64,000 nt of DNA from Candidatus Mcinerneyibacterium aminivorans (GCA_008086245.1 VSIX01000139.1:21952-85951); one strand, 5' to 3'; positions 27,379 through 35,323 are shown, counted from the first letter of the stretch. The notes: a model not told the origin generated them from the sequence alone. Made by a program: numbers and translations.

Positions 27379-27882
27379 TTATTCAATAAAAACCATAGCA
27401 AAATAATCAGGAATTTCTTCTTCATTTTGAAGAACTTCAATGTCATAACCATTATTCCTAACTGTTTTATAAACGTCTATTCCGCAGGCCTCAAGAGATG
27501 GCCGAATTTTTTCGGGATATGGGCAGGGGGATTTACAGTCTTCTATATCACACCTTTTGCATGGACCGCATGCAAGTCCAAGAGCTTTATAGAATCCATC
27601 AAGAAAAATTTCGTGCTCGAGTTTAACAACTATATCCTGCATTTCAGGATCATCGTGGTCGTGAAGTAAGAGTGCATAATTAAATTCTTCAACCATTTTT
27701 TCAGTTTCATTCACAGAAAAAACATTTGGTGGGCAGGTTAATCTTTCTCCATATGTGTCACATCCAAAACGGCATTTCCATCTTACGGCATGCGAAGTCT
27801 CAATTGTATCAGCAGAGATGACTTTTGCATCAACTACTCCCAGCTTTATAGCTCTATCAACATATTTATTGTATTTAGACAT
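27379..27882 (-). CDS. DUF2284 predicted metal-binding protein
   Basis: A 167-aa cytoplasmic protein rich in cysteine. The family pattern is clear: WKCRFGCDTYGERLTCPPN near residue 35 and LACGPCKRCDIEDCKSPCPY near residue 105, followed by RPSLEACGIDVYKTV. These Cys groups probably bind Fe-S clusters or other metal; no activity is established for the family. The ATG is preceded by GGGAGG. It is a single gene between the helicase and a long gap, convergent with the helicase. An extended -10-like element lies about 40 bases upstream of the start. Confidence 0.85.
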   Translation of the reverse strand: MSKYNKYVDRAIKLGVVDAKVISADTIETSHAVRWKCRFGCDTYGERLTCPPNVFSVNETEKMVEEFNYALLLHDHDDPEMQDIVVKLEHEIFLDGFYKALGLACGPCKRCDIEDCKSPCPYPEKIRPSLEACGIDVYKTVRNNGYDIEVLQNEEEIPDYFAMVFIE

Positions 27883-27920
27883 AACATCCTCCCTATAATT
27901 TTATTTAATTACTTATTTTC

Positions 27921-27929
27921 ATAATAACA
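27921..27929 (-). promoter_or_regulatory. candidate extended -10 element of the DUF2284 gene
   Basis: The minus strand reads TATGTTATTATGAAAATAA here, and the same 19 bases occur upstream of manC (36759-36767 region). TGTTATTAT fits an extended -10. No clear -35 is present. Confidence 0.4.
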
Positions 27930-28011
27930 TAAATATTAAATGATTTTAGTTAATATTTTTTTTATTATTCTTGATATACAAACCATCCTGAATTACTAAG
28001 GGCCTTGATCG

Positions 28012-28112
28012 GTCACTGAATATTCATATCATATGATTTGTATATGCATATTCCGGGTGAAGCGAATGAAGTGAGCGTAATCCCGGAATCTTCTTGTATG
28101 AGCTTTAAATTA
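28012..28112 (+). repeat. dispersed palindromic repeat, family A, copy 2
   Basis: Core palindrome 28050-28089: ATTCCGGG ... CCCGGAAT with a 24-base loop of GAAGYGA-like units. Compared with copies 1 and 3, the last stem pair is G-C instead of C-G, a compensatory change. It is followed by the shared TCTTCTTGTATG and CTTTAAA. Confidence 0.75.
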
Positions 28113-28164
28113 TTTTTTTTGAAGGTCAAAAATTTTAAGCTATTTAGGTTAGATTATTCACTAT

Positions 28165-28183
28165 AATCGTGTCACTGATTTTT
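28165..28183. repeat. short hairpin repeat, family B, copy 2
   Basis: AATC GTGTCACT GATTTTT, very similar to copy 1 (AATC GTGATAGT GATTTTT) with changes in the loop. Confidence 0.4.
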
Positions 28184-28422
28184 AAAAATTTGAAGCGAGA
28201 ATCTGATGAACTAGTTAGGTGTACTTTTATTTATTCTTCATAGTTTTTTATAAAAATCCTGTCCAGTTTTAAACTTTCTCTTATGAGTTACTTCTATGAC
28301 TTTTATATTAAAATCATTTTTTTAAAAAATAGGTCTTGCATTCAACCTCTGTGTTTTGTTTGATGATGCATTGCTTTTTTCTTTGTGCTCTGTTGTGTTG
28401 TACTATGTGCGATGAGCATAGT

Positions 28423-28445
28423 AAAAATTGCGACAGCAATATTTT
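28423..28445. repeat. short hairpin repeat, family B, copy 3
   Basis: AAAAATTGC GACA GCAATATTTT forms a nine-pair stem with one mismatch; the inner pairs ATTGC/GCAAT are perfect. Confidence 0.5.
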
Positions 28446-28570
28446 CGAACCTCGAATTTCGAAAAATCGAGTATCGATTAAATTTGTTTATTCTATATTA
28501 AATTATTTTTTTAGTAAATTTGAAACTTAATATATTTTATTTATTGAGAGGAAAAAATAAGAAATTTAAT

Positions 28571-28596
28571 CTGGTTCTTGTTCTCGTTCTGGTTCT
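28571..28596 (+). repeat. TTCTNG hexamer microsatellite
   Basis: About four tandem units (TTCTTG, TTCTCG, TTCTGG and a partial one). The same hexamer type recurs at 63982-64000 and, as two units, at 17060-17071. Confidence 0.55.
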
Positions 28597-28628
28597 ATAG
28601 GTAAAATTATTTCATAATTTTACCTATA
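28596..28628. terminator. 15-bp perfect hairpin abutting the tRNA 3' end
   Basis: TATAGGTAAAATTAT (28596-28610) and ATAATTTTACCTATA (28614-28628) form a perfect stem with a TTC loop. The inner arm includes the last two bases of tRNA-Leu. On the tRNA strand it is not followed by a T run, so it may be a terminator of unusual kind or an RNA-processing signal. Confidence 0.55.
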
Positions 28629-28711
28629 CCGAAGGAGGGACTCGAACCCTCACAGGCGCAAGGCCCATTGGATTTTGAATCCAACGCGTCTACCAATTCC
28701 GCCACTTCGGC
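28627..28711 (-). tRNA. tRNA-Leu (anticodon CAA)
   Basis: The minus strand folds into a class II tRNA of 85 nt: acceptor GCCGAAG paired with CTTCGGT, D-arm GGCGGAATTGGTAGACGC, anticodon stem TTGGA/TCCAA with loop TTCAAAA (anticodon CAA, reading UUG), a long variable arm typical of Leu, and T-arm GAGGGTTCGAGTCCCTC. The 3' CCA is not encoded; the next bases are TAG. The tRNA has a consensus promoter directly upstream. Confidence 0.95.
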
Positions 28712-28726
28712 CTTGAAGCTGAAAAA

Positions 28727-28754
28727 ATTATATAATATAATTTCTTTGTGTCAA
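28727..28754 (-). promoter_or_regulatory. consensus promoter of tRNA-Leu
   Basis: On the minus strand TTGACA (28749-28754) and TATAAT (28727-28732) are 16 bases apart; the expected transcription start is about eight bases before the mature tRNA. Both hexamers match the sigma-70 consensus exactly. Confidence 0.8.
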
Positions 28755-28779
28755 GCTTTTTAATATTAGAGGAGGAAAT

Positions 28780-29196
28780 ATGAAGTCATATAAAAAGGAA
28801 TTATGGTTTAATACCGATAAAAGAGTAGAGTTTATAAATATTACCCGAAAAGTTCAAAAAGCATTAAAAAAAAGCGGTATAAATGAAGGTTTGTGTCTCG
28901 TAAGTCCGATGCATATTACCGCAAGTGTATTTATTAATGATGCTGAAAGCGGTCTTCATGAGGATTATAAAAGATGGTTACAAGAGCATGTTCCTCATAA
29001 CCCATCACTATACAAACATAATAACACCGGAGAAACCAATGCGGATGCACATATCAAAAGACAGATAATGGGGAGGGATGTTACAGTAGCGATAACAGAG
29101 GGCAAGCTCGATTTCGGTCCCTGGGAACAGATTTTTTATGGTGAATTTGATGGTCAGAGAGATAAAAGAGTACTGATTAAAATAATTGGGGAATAA
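28780..29196 (+). CDS. yjbQ: YjbQ-family (UPF0047) protein
   Basis: A 138-aa protein of the YjbQ/UPF0047 family. Typical elements are [56 protein letters not shown] and the C-terminal [20 protein letters not shown] with conserved His and Trp. Some members have weak thiamine-phosphate synthase activity, but the physiological role is unsettled. AGAGGAGG precedes the ATG. The stop codon TAA at 29194-29196 lies in the same frame as the next gene, only one codon before its apparent AUU start. Confidence 0.9.
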   Translation: MKSYKKELWFNTDKRVEFINITRKVQKALKKSGINEGLCLVSPMHITASVFINDAESGLHEDYKRWLQEHVPHNPSLYKHNNTGETNADAHIKRQIMGRDVTVAITEGKLDFGPWEQIFYGEFDGQRDKRVLIKIIGE

Positions 29197-29199
29197 AGT

Positions 29200-29943
29200 A
29201 TTAAAATATTTCAAATAAGTGATATCCATATAGGGAACATAAATCAAAAAACACACGGTGTTGATACCAGAAAAAATTTCCTTAAAGTTCTGGAATATTC
29301 GAAAGATATAAAATTTGATAGATATTTAATATCAGGGGACCTTGCTTTCAGAGAGCCCTCTAAAAATATTTATAAATGGATTAAAACCCGGCTTGATAGG
29401 TTTGAACATAGGTATCATATAATTCCTGGAAATCATGATGACTCAAAACTTTTATCAGAAGTTTTTAATGTTGAAACGATTAATTCAAAGGAAATATTCT
29501 ATCATGAAGTGTATAAATATTACCTGTTAATATTTCTGGATACCTCAAATAGTAGAATATCCAGCAAGCAGCTTAAAAGAATAAAAGAACTGGCAAATAT
29601 TTATACTGATAAAAAAATTGTATTATTTATGCATCATCCTCCAGTTAAAACTGGCTGTAAATATATGGATATTAAATATCAACTGTTAAATCAAAACGAT
29701 TTCTGGAAAGAGATAAAAGAAATACAAAATATAAGCCAGATCTTTAGTGGTCACCAGCACTGTGATAAAGAGATATCCATAAATAAAATAAATGTTTATG
29801 TTGCTCCATCTACTTTTTTTCAAATAAATTGTGACCTTGAATATTTTGAGGTGGCTAGTTATAATATAGGCTACAGAATCATAAATATAGCAAAAAACAG
29901 CATAACCAGTTATGTGAATTATTTATCGTCTGGAGAAAAATGA
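29200..29943 (+). CDS. class III cyclic-nucleotide-phosphodiesterase-like metallophosphatase with an apparent AUU start
   Basis: A 247-codon frame encodes a complete CpdA/Icc-like metallophosphoesterase: FQISDIHIGN, LISGDLAFRE, IPGNHDDSK, MHHPPVKTG and FSGHQHCDKE supply all metal ligands. There is no ATG, GTG or TTG before 29509, which would remove the first three motifs. The expected family start M-K-I-x-Q-I-S-D-I-H aligns with codons ATT-AAA-ATA-TTT-CAA from 29200, and TGGGGAA lies six to seven bases upstream. I therefore infer an AUU start; a point mutation, a sequencing error, or read-through of the in-frame yjbQ stop are the alternatives. The end overlaps dinB by four bases (ATGA). Confidence 0.75.
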   Translation: MKIFQISDIHIGNINQKTHGVDTRKNFLKVLEYSKDIKFDRYLISGDLAFREPSKNIYKWIKTRLDRFEHRYHIIPGNHDDSKLLSEVFNVETINSKEIFYHEVYKYYLLIFLDTSNSRISSKQLKRIKELANIYTDKKIVLFMHHPPVKTGCKYMDIKYQLLNQNDFWKEIKEIQNISQIFSGHQHCDKEISINKINVYVAPSTFFQINCDLEYFEVASYNIGYRIINIAKNSITSYVNYLSSGEK

Positions 29944-31109
29944 GAAAAAGAACTATTGTTCATGTTGATATGGATGCATTTTTTGCCTCTATAGAACAGC
30001 TTGATAATCCTGAGTATAGAGATAAACCTGTAATTGTGGGAGCAGATCCTGAAAAAGGAAACGGGCGAGGTGTCGTTTCAACATGCAGTTATGAAGCAAG
30101 GGAATATGGCATTCATTCAGCTATGCCAATATCAAAAGCCTACCGTCGCTGCCCGGATGGTATTTATGTTAAACCCCATTTTAAAAGATATGAAGAAATT
30201 TCCAATCAGATAATGAAAATATTTAATGAATTCACTCCTGTTATTGAGAAAATAAGTATAGATGAAGCTTTTTTGGATATGACAGGATGTGAACATTTTT
30301 ATGAATCTGTAAATGATATGGGAGAAAAAATAAAGGCCAGAATTAAGAAGAAGACAAAATTGTCTGCCAGTGTGGGGATAGCATCAAATAAGTCGATAGC
30401 CAAAATTGCATCTGATTTAAATAAACCAGATGGTCTTACCATTTGCCCCTACGGTCAGGAGAAAAAATTTCTTTCTGGGCTTTCATTGAAAAAACTTTGG
30501 GGTGTTGGAGATAAAACTTTAAAAAAACTTAAAAAAATGGGTTTAAAAAAAGTCGGAGATATTGCTGAGATACCTAAAGATATAATGAAAAGGAAATTTG
30601 GCAAACACGGTGTTGGACTTTGGAAACTTGCAAATGGAAAAGATGATAGGGATGTGACTAATTACAGTAAAACAAAGTCAATTAGTGAGGAGTGTACATT
30701 TAGTGAGGATGTTGATAATTTTGACATAATCGATAGTAAAATTGTTTCCATATCAGACAGAGTGGCAAGAAGATTAAGAAAGAAAAACTTCTGGGCAAAA
30801 ACAGTTTTTATAAAGATTCGGTTCGAAAATTTTACAACATATACAAGAAGAAAAACACTAGGTGAATATTTTAAGGATAGTTCAACGCTTATTGAGTATG
30901 CCAGATTGTTGATGCAGGAATTTAAAAATTCAAATAAAAAAGTAAGATTAATAGGTGTAGGAGTTGCAAAATTAAAAAGTAAAAAAAAGTACAGGCAGAT
31001 GAACCTGTTTGATGATAATCAAACAGGTTCTAAGGTCGATAAAGCTTTAGATAAGGCAAAGAAGAAATTTGGTGATAAAATAAATAGAGGATCTGATTAC
31101 TCTAATTAG
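29940..31109 (+). CDS. dinB: DNA polymerase IV (Y family)
   Basis: A 389-aa translesion polymerase. Visible motifs are VHVDMDAFFASIEQ (first catalytic Asp), GRGVVSTCSYEAREYGIHSA, the catalytic ISIDEAFLDMTG, and SVGIASNKSIAKIASDLNKP. The helix-hairpin-helix thumb contains LWGVGDKTLKKLKKMG. The C-terminal little-finger domain ends with a beta-clamp-binding motif QMNLFDD. The start overlaps the previous gene by four bases. The bases that encode the clamp motif also form a perfect 13-bp inverted repeat. Confidence 0.96.
   Translation: MRKRTIVHVDMDAFFASIEQLDNPEYRDKPVIVGADPEKGNGRGVVSTCSYEAREYGIHSAMPISKAYRRCPDGIYVKPHFKRYEEISNQIMKIFNEFTPVIEKISIDEAFLDMTGCEHFYESVNDMGEKIKARIKKKTKLSASVGIASNKSIAKIASDLNKPDGLTICPYGQEKKFLSGLSLKKLWGVGDKTLKKLKKMGLKKVGDIAEIPKDIMKRKFGKHGVGLWKLANGKDDRDVTNYSKTKSISEECTFSEDVDNFDIIDSKIVSISDRVARRLRKKNFWAKTVFIKIRFENFTTYTRRKTLGEYFKDSSTLIEYARLLMQEFKNSNKKVRLIGVGVAKLKSKKKYRQMNLFDDNQTGSKVDKALDKAKKKFGDKINRGSDYSN
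31001..31030. other. perfect 13-bp inverted repeat inside the dinB 3' end
   Basis: GAACCTGTTTGAT and ATCAAACAGGTTC flank the loop GATA. The element encodes the clamp-binding motif region (MNLFDDNQTGS) and lies 80 bases before the dinB stop. No T run follows, so it is not a classical terminator. Confidence 0.65.
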
Positions 31110-31110
31110 T

Positions 31111-31404
31111 TTATTCCTTATCCTTTAGATCTTTTACATAATCATGTATTTTGAAAAATACAATTACAAGTTCCAGCCATACCCTTATAATTAATAACCC
31201 TATAACAACATAAAGGGGAGCAAATATTAACAAACTTAGTATCCCAAATAATGTTGAAATATTAAATCCATTTACAATAATCATTAGAGCGCCAATGGCT
31301 ATCCCAACCATACATAGAATATAAAGTGCTTTAATAATTTTAGGGGTTACAAACTCTGAAAAATCAAAATCAAATAAATTTTTTATAAAACTTTTTGATT
31401 CCAT
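31111..31404 (-). CDS. DUF4282 small membrane protein
   Basis: A 97-aa membrane protein matching the DUF4282 pattern: FDFDFSEFVTPKIIKALYIL at the N-terminal helix, a central helix (IGALMIIVNG), and a third region with FAPLYVVIGLLIIRVWLELV and FFKIHDYVKDL. Function of the family is unknown; it is thought to be an inner-membrane protein with two or three helices. The ATG has AAGGAGG upstream. It converges on dinB with only one base between the stops, so neither gene has room for its own terminator there. Confidence 0.75.
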   Translation of the reverse strand: MESKSFIKNLFDFDFSEFVTPKIIKALYILCMVGIAIGALMIIVNGFNISTLFGILSLLIFAPLYVVIGLLIIRVWLELVIVFFKIHDYVKDLKDKE

Positions 31405-31429
31405 AATACCTCCTTTTCCTTCTATATTA

Positions 31430-31457
31430 AATATACTTAAAATATGAATACATACAA
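31430..31457 (-). promoter_or_regulatory. promoter of the DUF4282 gene
   Basis: On the minus strand TTGTAT (31452-31457) and TATATT (31430-31435) are 16 bases apart and lie 26 bases upstream of the ATG. Confidence 0.5.
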
Positions 31458-31509
31458 GTCAGGGCAAATAATAATTTGGAGTCACTATTATTAGTGTCTG
31501 TGAGTGTTT

Positions 31510-31532
31510 AAAAATTGCTACCGCAATTTTTA
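31510..31532. repeat. short hairpin repeat, family B, copy 4
   Basis: AAAAATTGC TACC GCAATTTTTA: a perfect nine-pair stem with a four-base loop; the best-formed member of the family. Confidence 0.55.
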
Positions 31533-31534
31533 GA

Positions 31535-31558
31535 TTAAGACTAAGGTTAAGATTAAGT
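31535..31558 (+). repeat. TTAAGA-type hexamer run
   Basis: Four imperfect tandem hexamers: TTAAGA, CTAAGG, TTAAGA, TTAAGT. It lies directly after the family B hairpin. Confidence 0.45.
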
Positions 31559-31580
31559 TTCCGGGTCAGGATTTGAGAAA

Positions 31581-31680
31581 GTTATAAAAGTAATGATAGA
31601 AGATTTCGGGATTTCGTTTACTTTGTTCGCTTCACCCGGAATGTTCATCACAGAAACTATAAGTAAAGAATATTCCTGAC
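31581..31680 (-). repeat. dispersed palindromic repeat, family A, copy 4 (inverted)
   Basis: Read on the minus strand it has GTCAGGAATATTC, TTTACTTAT, then ATTCCGGGTGAAGCGAAC and CCCGAAATCTTCT. The palindrome (31603-31642) has one mismatch compared with copy 2. It is the only copy in reverse orientation. Confidence 0.7.
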
Positions 31681-31875
31681 GGATATGGTTAGCTTTTATC
31701 AAGTCTAAGTTCGGGAAACTTTTTTGAATAATTTTTAAATGATTTTGTCTTCAGAAAAATTAGACTCAAAATTTTGTGCACACGATTTGAGATGTGAATT
31801 ATTTTTTGAATTAGCCATTTGGTATTTGCAATTTGCAATTTTGAATCAGGCTTTGCTTTGTTCTAGGTATATTTC

Positions 31876-31904
31876 TTGATTTTTTATACAAATTAAACTA
31901 TTTT
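31876..31904 (+). promoter_or_regulatory. promoter of the lipoprotein / barrel operon
   Basis: TTGATT (31876-31881) and TATTTT (31899-31904) are 17 bases apart, 20 bases before the lipoprotein ATG; AAAGGGAGG lies between. Confidence 0.5.
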
Positions 31905-31924
31905 TATATTAAAGGGAGGTTAAG

Positions 31925-33001
31925 ATGAAAAAGAGATATTATATATTATTAATCTTTTTGGTTTTTGGAATATTTTTAAACTCATGCAGCGGAGGGCATA
32001 AATTTTCAACAATAGGGAAGGAATATGACCTTTTGCTCTTTGCCGATAATGAATTTTATAATGCAAGGGAGGATATGATTCTGGATAATTTATCAAATAA
32101 GGTATTTTTTACACATTCAGAATCAATATTCAAAATTATGAAGAAAAATATTGAAAAAGCTTCGAGAATGAAGAAATATAAAAATATAGTTTTTATAGAT
32201 AATATTATGACCACTGAAGATGTAACTACTTATATTACCGATGTGCTGGGAAGTGATAAGGTTTATGAAACGAAGGATGTTACTATAGCACATAAAGAAA
32301 ATATGTGGGCGGAGGGTCAGACTGTTGTTTTTCTTCTTTTTGCAGGAGATGTAATTACCGAAGATGATATTGAAAAAGCAGTTGAAAAAGCTGGAGATAT
32401 TGTAGAGAAGGATGTTCAAAAAAGGATTGAAGATGAGCTGTTTAAGGAAGATACCAATTCTGAACTTGTGAAAAAAGCCAAAGAAAGGTTTGATTTTAAA
32501 TTACATATTCCTAAAAGATATTTTAGCTTTAAAGAAAAGGATGATTTTCTTTCTGTGGTTACACGGGCACCGGATAGGTTGTTTTTTTTCTACAGTGAAG
32601 AATATTCCGCCAGCAAACAGGTGAATGAAGAAAACGCAGTAAAACTGAGGAATAAGGTTACTGGAATGTATTATGATGGTGATGTTGTTTTTACCGAAAT
32701 GAAGGAATGGAAAAAAGAGAGTCCTGATAAAAATTACTTCTATAATTTTGAAAAAATTGATTATAAAGGAAATTCCTTTTATAAACTTCAGGGCTTATGG
32801 GAAAATAATGAAAATATTAGAGGTGGAGTCTTTGTAACTTATTATTATCATGATAAAGAAAACAACAAAATATATTTGATTGATGCCATGCTCCACAATC
32901 CGGGAGAACCTAAATGGCCCTATATTAATAAGATGAGCATGATACAAAGGAAAAACACTGAGTTAATAATTGATCAAATTAATCAGAAGAAGAAAGAATA
33001 G
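31925..33001 (+). CDS. DUF4837-like lipoprotein
   Basis: A 358-aa protein with a lipoprotein signal peptide: FGIFLNSCSGG places the lipidated Cys at residue 21. The body begins with GKEYDLLLFADNEFY and continues through two alpha/beta halves. The second half has HIPKRYFSFKEKDDFLSVV, then NNENIRGGVFVTYYYHDKEN and IYLIDAMLHNPGEPKWPYIN, which resemble DUF4837 lipoproteins of Bacteroidetes. That assignment comes from memory of the family pattern and is moderate. It is probably anchored in the outer membrane facing the periplasm. The barrel-like gene starts three bases after its stop, so the two likely work together. Confidence 0.6.
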   Translation: MKKRYYILLIFLVFGIFLNSCSGGHKFSTIGKEYDLLLFADNEFYNAREDMILDNLSNKVFFTHSESIFKIMKKNIEKASRMKKYKNIVFIDNIMTTEDVTTYITDVLGSDKVYETKDVTIAHKENMWAEGQTVVFLLFAGDVITEDDIEKAVEKAGDIVEKDVQKRIEDELFKEDTNSELVKKAKERFDFKLHIPKRYFSFKEKDDFLSVVTRAPDRLFFFYSEEYSASKQVNEENAVKLRNKVTGMYYDGDVVFTEMKEWKKESPDKNYFYNFEKIDYKGNSFYKLQGLWENNENIRGGVFVTYYYHDKENNKIYLIDAMLHNPGEPKWPYINKMSMIQRKNTELIIDQINQKKKE

Positions 33002-33004
33002 TAA

Positions 33005-35302
33005 ATGCCTTTTCAAAAATTAATTTTATCCATGATTCTGTGTCTTAGTGTTGTATTTGCTTCCAGTGGGGAGATTGCTGATGATAACATAATATTCAAC
33101 ACTTTATTAAATACCGAATATGACCGGATAATTGATTTTCCATATTTAAGTAAAATTAACTGGATTCAAAAAAAAGAGTCGGATAAGTTTTCCTGGCAAT
33201 TTTCTTCAAAAAATATTATAACTATATTAGATGATGTGAAAGAAGGACTTACATTTAGTAATAGACTTTATCTCTATGATTCTGATGTGTTTTATGGAAG
33301 AGAAAATTTTCCCGAAGCAAGGAGTATGCCCTTATTTAAAGGGAATAACTATAATTTAACTTTCAATAATGACCTTTTAAGAAGTGATGATTATATTTTA
33401 CGCGAGGGTACAATAAAAAATAATCTGGACGTGTATTTTAAAAAAAAGTTTGATGAATTTAAAATTTCAGGGAATTTTAGTTTTAAAAGCGGTCAGAATT
33501 TAGAGTCCCGAAATTCCTATTTTGAATTTAAAAGTATAAAGTTAATTAAAGATAATAGTTTTTCTATGGAAATTGGGAAAATCACACCTCATTTTGATGA
33601 TTTGAATCTAGATAAGCAAAATACACCTGTAACCGGAGTTCAAATATCTAAAAAATGGAAGAATACAAATATTACATTTGTTGCAGCAAGGCCGGATATC
33701 CCACTTGAATTTGGATTTGATGATACCGATAGAGTTGTTGTTAATGTAAATGACTGGAATAAAGATAAACCCTATATATATAACTTTGAAAAACCATACA
33801 ATTATTTTGATATAGAACAGGGCAATATTCCTGTTTTTATAAACGCCTACAGGGATGGGGCCGTTATCGAAATAACCAATTCATGCATCATAAATCATGG
33901 GGAAGTAATTATTCCTTCTCAAATTATGAATGGTGATTATGACAGAATTGAAATAACCTATAATAGAACCAATACTGATCAGCAGCTTATTTATCTTAAT
34001 GCATTTGATTTTAACAAAACGCTATTTAAAAATACTAAAATAGGAATTTCCTATGTGGATTTGCATAATGATACACATTCAGTTACAAATCTATCATCTA
34101 ATTTTGCGCCTTTTGATTCAAATATATGGAGTATTAATCTAGAATCAAGTTTTAATAATTTAAACTGGCTGATTAAAGTGTTCCAATCCAAAATAGTTCC
34201 CGATGATTATAAGTATGATAAAAGGGAAATAGATTATGTTTACTACTTTAATACAAACTACAAACAAAATAAATTTGAAGCTCAATTCGAATATTCATGG
34301 ATTGGGGGAGATTATCTATTAAATGTTATCCCACTTTCTCATAAGTGGAAGCTTGTTGAAGATTCGAATTCTGATTTCAACTGGGATTATCATAAACTCT
34401 ATGGAGAACTGGGTGAGGAAACATACGATTTCAGCATTGAGTATGAGAATTTTTTTACCCATAACTTCAATGTGTCTTATGCTTTTAATTTAAAGAGCAA
34501 TTATAAAAATTCTGAATATGCCTTATACGATAGATTTTATATTCCTTACTATTCTCAAACTGGAAATGAGTATAATCTTTATGGTGAGGGAATCGATGAT
34601 GGGAAAAAAGACTTAATTTTAAAATATAAAATTAAAAAGCATAATATAGAATTTATGGCCAGTTATAAAAAAGTAATTGATCCTGATCTTCATATATCAA
34701 ATTTAGAAAAAAATTATGAAGTATATACCGGAGATGTTAAATATGAGAATGGAAATTTGAGTTTAAGCATAAATTATGATAAAAAATATGATTTTGTTTA
34801 CTATTCTCCCCAAATTGAAAATTTTATTAAACAGAAAGAAGACAGCACTCTGCAGGCAGCTATGCAATATAATAATAGATTTAATTTATTTTTAGATTTG
34901 TTTTTAAATATAAGAGAAAATTTCAAATATATTTATGATGCTGATTCTTTATATAATGATAAAGATTGGTATTTCAAACAGTATATTATACCCGATATGG
35001 ATACAGTTGATGAAAATATCATACAAAATAGTTTGTTTTTTGAATTATTATACAAATTCAGCAGCAGAAATTATTTAACTGTATACTATGATATAGAGGG
35101 GTATAGCGGCGAGGTGAGCAACTATTCTTCCATTCTTGATTATAGAAGAACAAGAAGGGGCATTAAATATTTTAGCAATCTGGAAATTGAAAATCTATTT
35201 CTGGTAGCCTTTTACGATGAAGATGAACTTTTTTTTGATAAACAGAAAAATCTGGACTATACAAGAAAAGAGATCGGGGCCTTAATTCAGTTTAAGTTTT
35301 AG
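33005..35302 (+). CDS. large outer-membrane beta-barrel-like protein, unknown function
   Basis: I do not recognise a named family. The 765-aa protein has a signal peptide (FQKLILSMILCLSVVFAS) and then a long succession of alternating polar and aromatic residues with turns, such as NKFEAQFEYSWIGGDYLLNV and NLSLSINYDKKYDFVYYSPQ. It ends with IGALIQFKF; a terminal Phe is typical of proteins inserted by the Bam complex. Asn, Asp and Tyr are very frequent. It has no plug domain or TonB box that I can see. It is cotranscribed with the upstream lipoprotein (three-base gap), which suggests a lipoprotein-barrel pair. A possible terminator follows 22 bases downstream. Confidence 0.55.
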   Translation: MPFQKLILSMILCLSVVFASSGEIADDNIIFNTLLNTEYDRIIDFPYLSKINWIQKKESDKFSWQFSSKNIITILDDVKEGLTFSNRLYLYDSDVFYGRENFPEARSMPLFKGNNYNLTFNNDLLRSDDYILREGTIKNNLDVYFKKKFDEFKISGNFSFKSGQNLESRNSYFEFKSIKLIKDNSFSMEIGKITPHFDDLNLDKQNTPVTGVQISKKWKNTNITFVAARPDIPLEFGFDDTDRVVVNVNDWNKDKPYIYNFEKPYNYFDIEQGNIPVFINAYRDGAVIEITNSCIINHGEVIIPSQIMNGDYDRIEITYNRTNTDQQLIYLNAFDFNKTLFKNTKIGISYVDLHNDTHSVTNLSSNFAPFDSNIWSINLESSFNNLNWLIKVFQSKIVPDDYKYDKREIDYVYYFNTNYKQNKFEAQFEYSWIGGDYLLNVIPLSHKWKLVEDSNSDFNWDYHKLYGELGEETYDFSIEYENFFTHNFNVSYAFNLKSNYKNSEYALYDRFYIPYYSQTGNEYNLYGEGIDDGKKDLILKYKIKKHNIEFMASYKKVIDPDLHISNLEKNYEVYTGDVKYENGNLSLSINYDKKYDFVYYSPQIENFIKQKEDSTLQAAMQYNNRFNLFLDLFLNIRENFKYIYDADSLYNDKDWYFKQYIIPDMDTVDENIIQNSLFFELLYKFSSRNYLTVYYDIEGYSGEVSNYSSILDYRRTRRGIKYFSNLEIENLFLVAFYDEDELFFDKQKNLDYTRKEIGALIQFKF

Positions 35303-35323
35303 AAATTCTTATAAAAGAATACA

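Larger units (their letters stand above)
27883..28626 (+). other. long intergenic region carrying repeats
   Basis: The gap between the DUF2284 gene and tRNA-Leu contains family A copy 2 (28012-28112), two family B hairpins (28165-28183 and 28423-28445), a TTCTNG hexamer run (28571-28596) and a long hairpin next to the tRNA. The 64-codon open frame at 28336-28530 is Cys-rich by chance, has no ribosome site and overlaps a repeat, so I do not call it a gene. Confidence 0.6.
31405..31924 (+). other. intergenic region carrying repeats between divergent genes
   Basis: The 520-bp gap between the DUF4282 gene and the lipoprotein gene holds a family B hairpin (31510-31532), a TTAAGA-type hexamer run (31535-31558), an inverted family A copy (31581-31680) and a TTTGCAATTTGCAATTTT stretch near 31825, similar to 25240. 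Promoters for both flanking genes lie at its edges. No open frame is convincing. Confidence 0.6.

Noticed and set aside
28336..28530. 64-codon Cys-rich open frame
   Set aside because: It overlaps a hairpin repeat, has no ribosome site and no family resemblance.
29190..29200. Frameshift joining yjbQ and the phosphodiesterase
   Set aside because: Both lie in the same frame and are separated by a stop codon, so no frameshift is needed; separate initiation is simpler.
31535..31558. CRISPR-like short repeats
   Set aside because: Hexamers are contiguous and imperfect, without spacers, and no cas genes are present.
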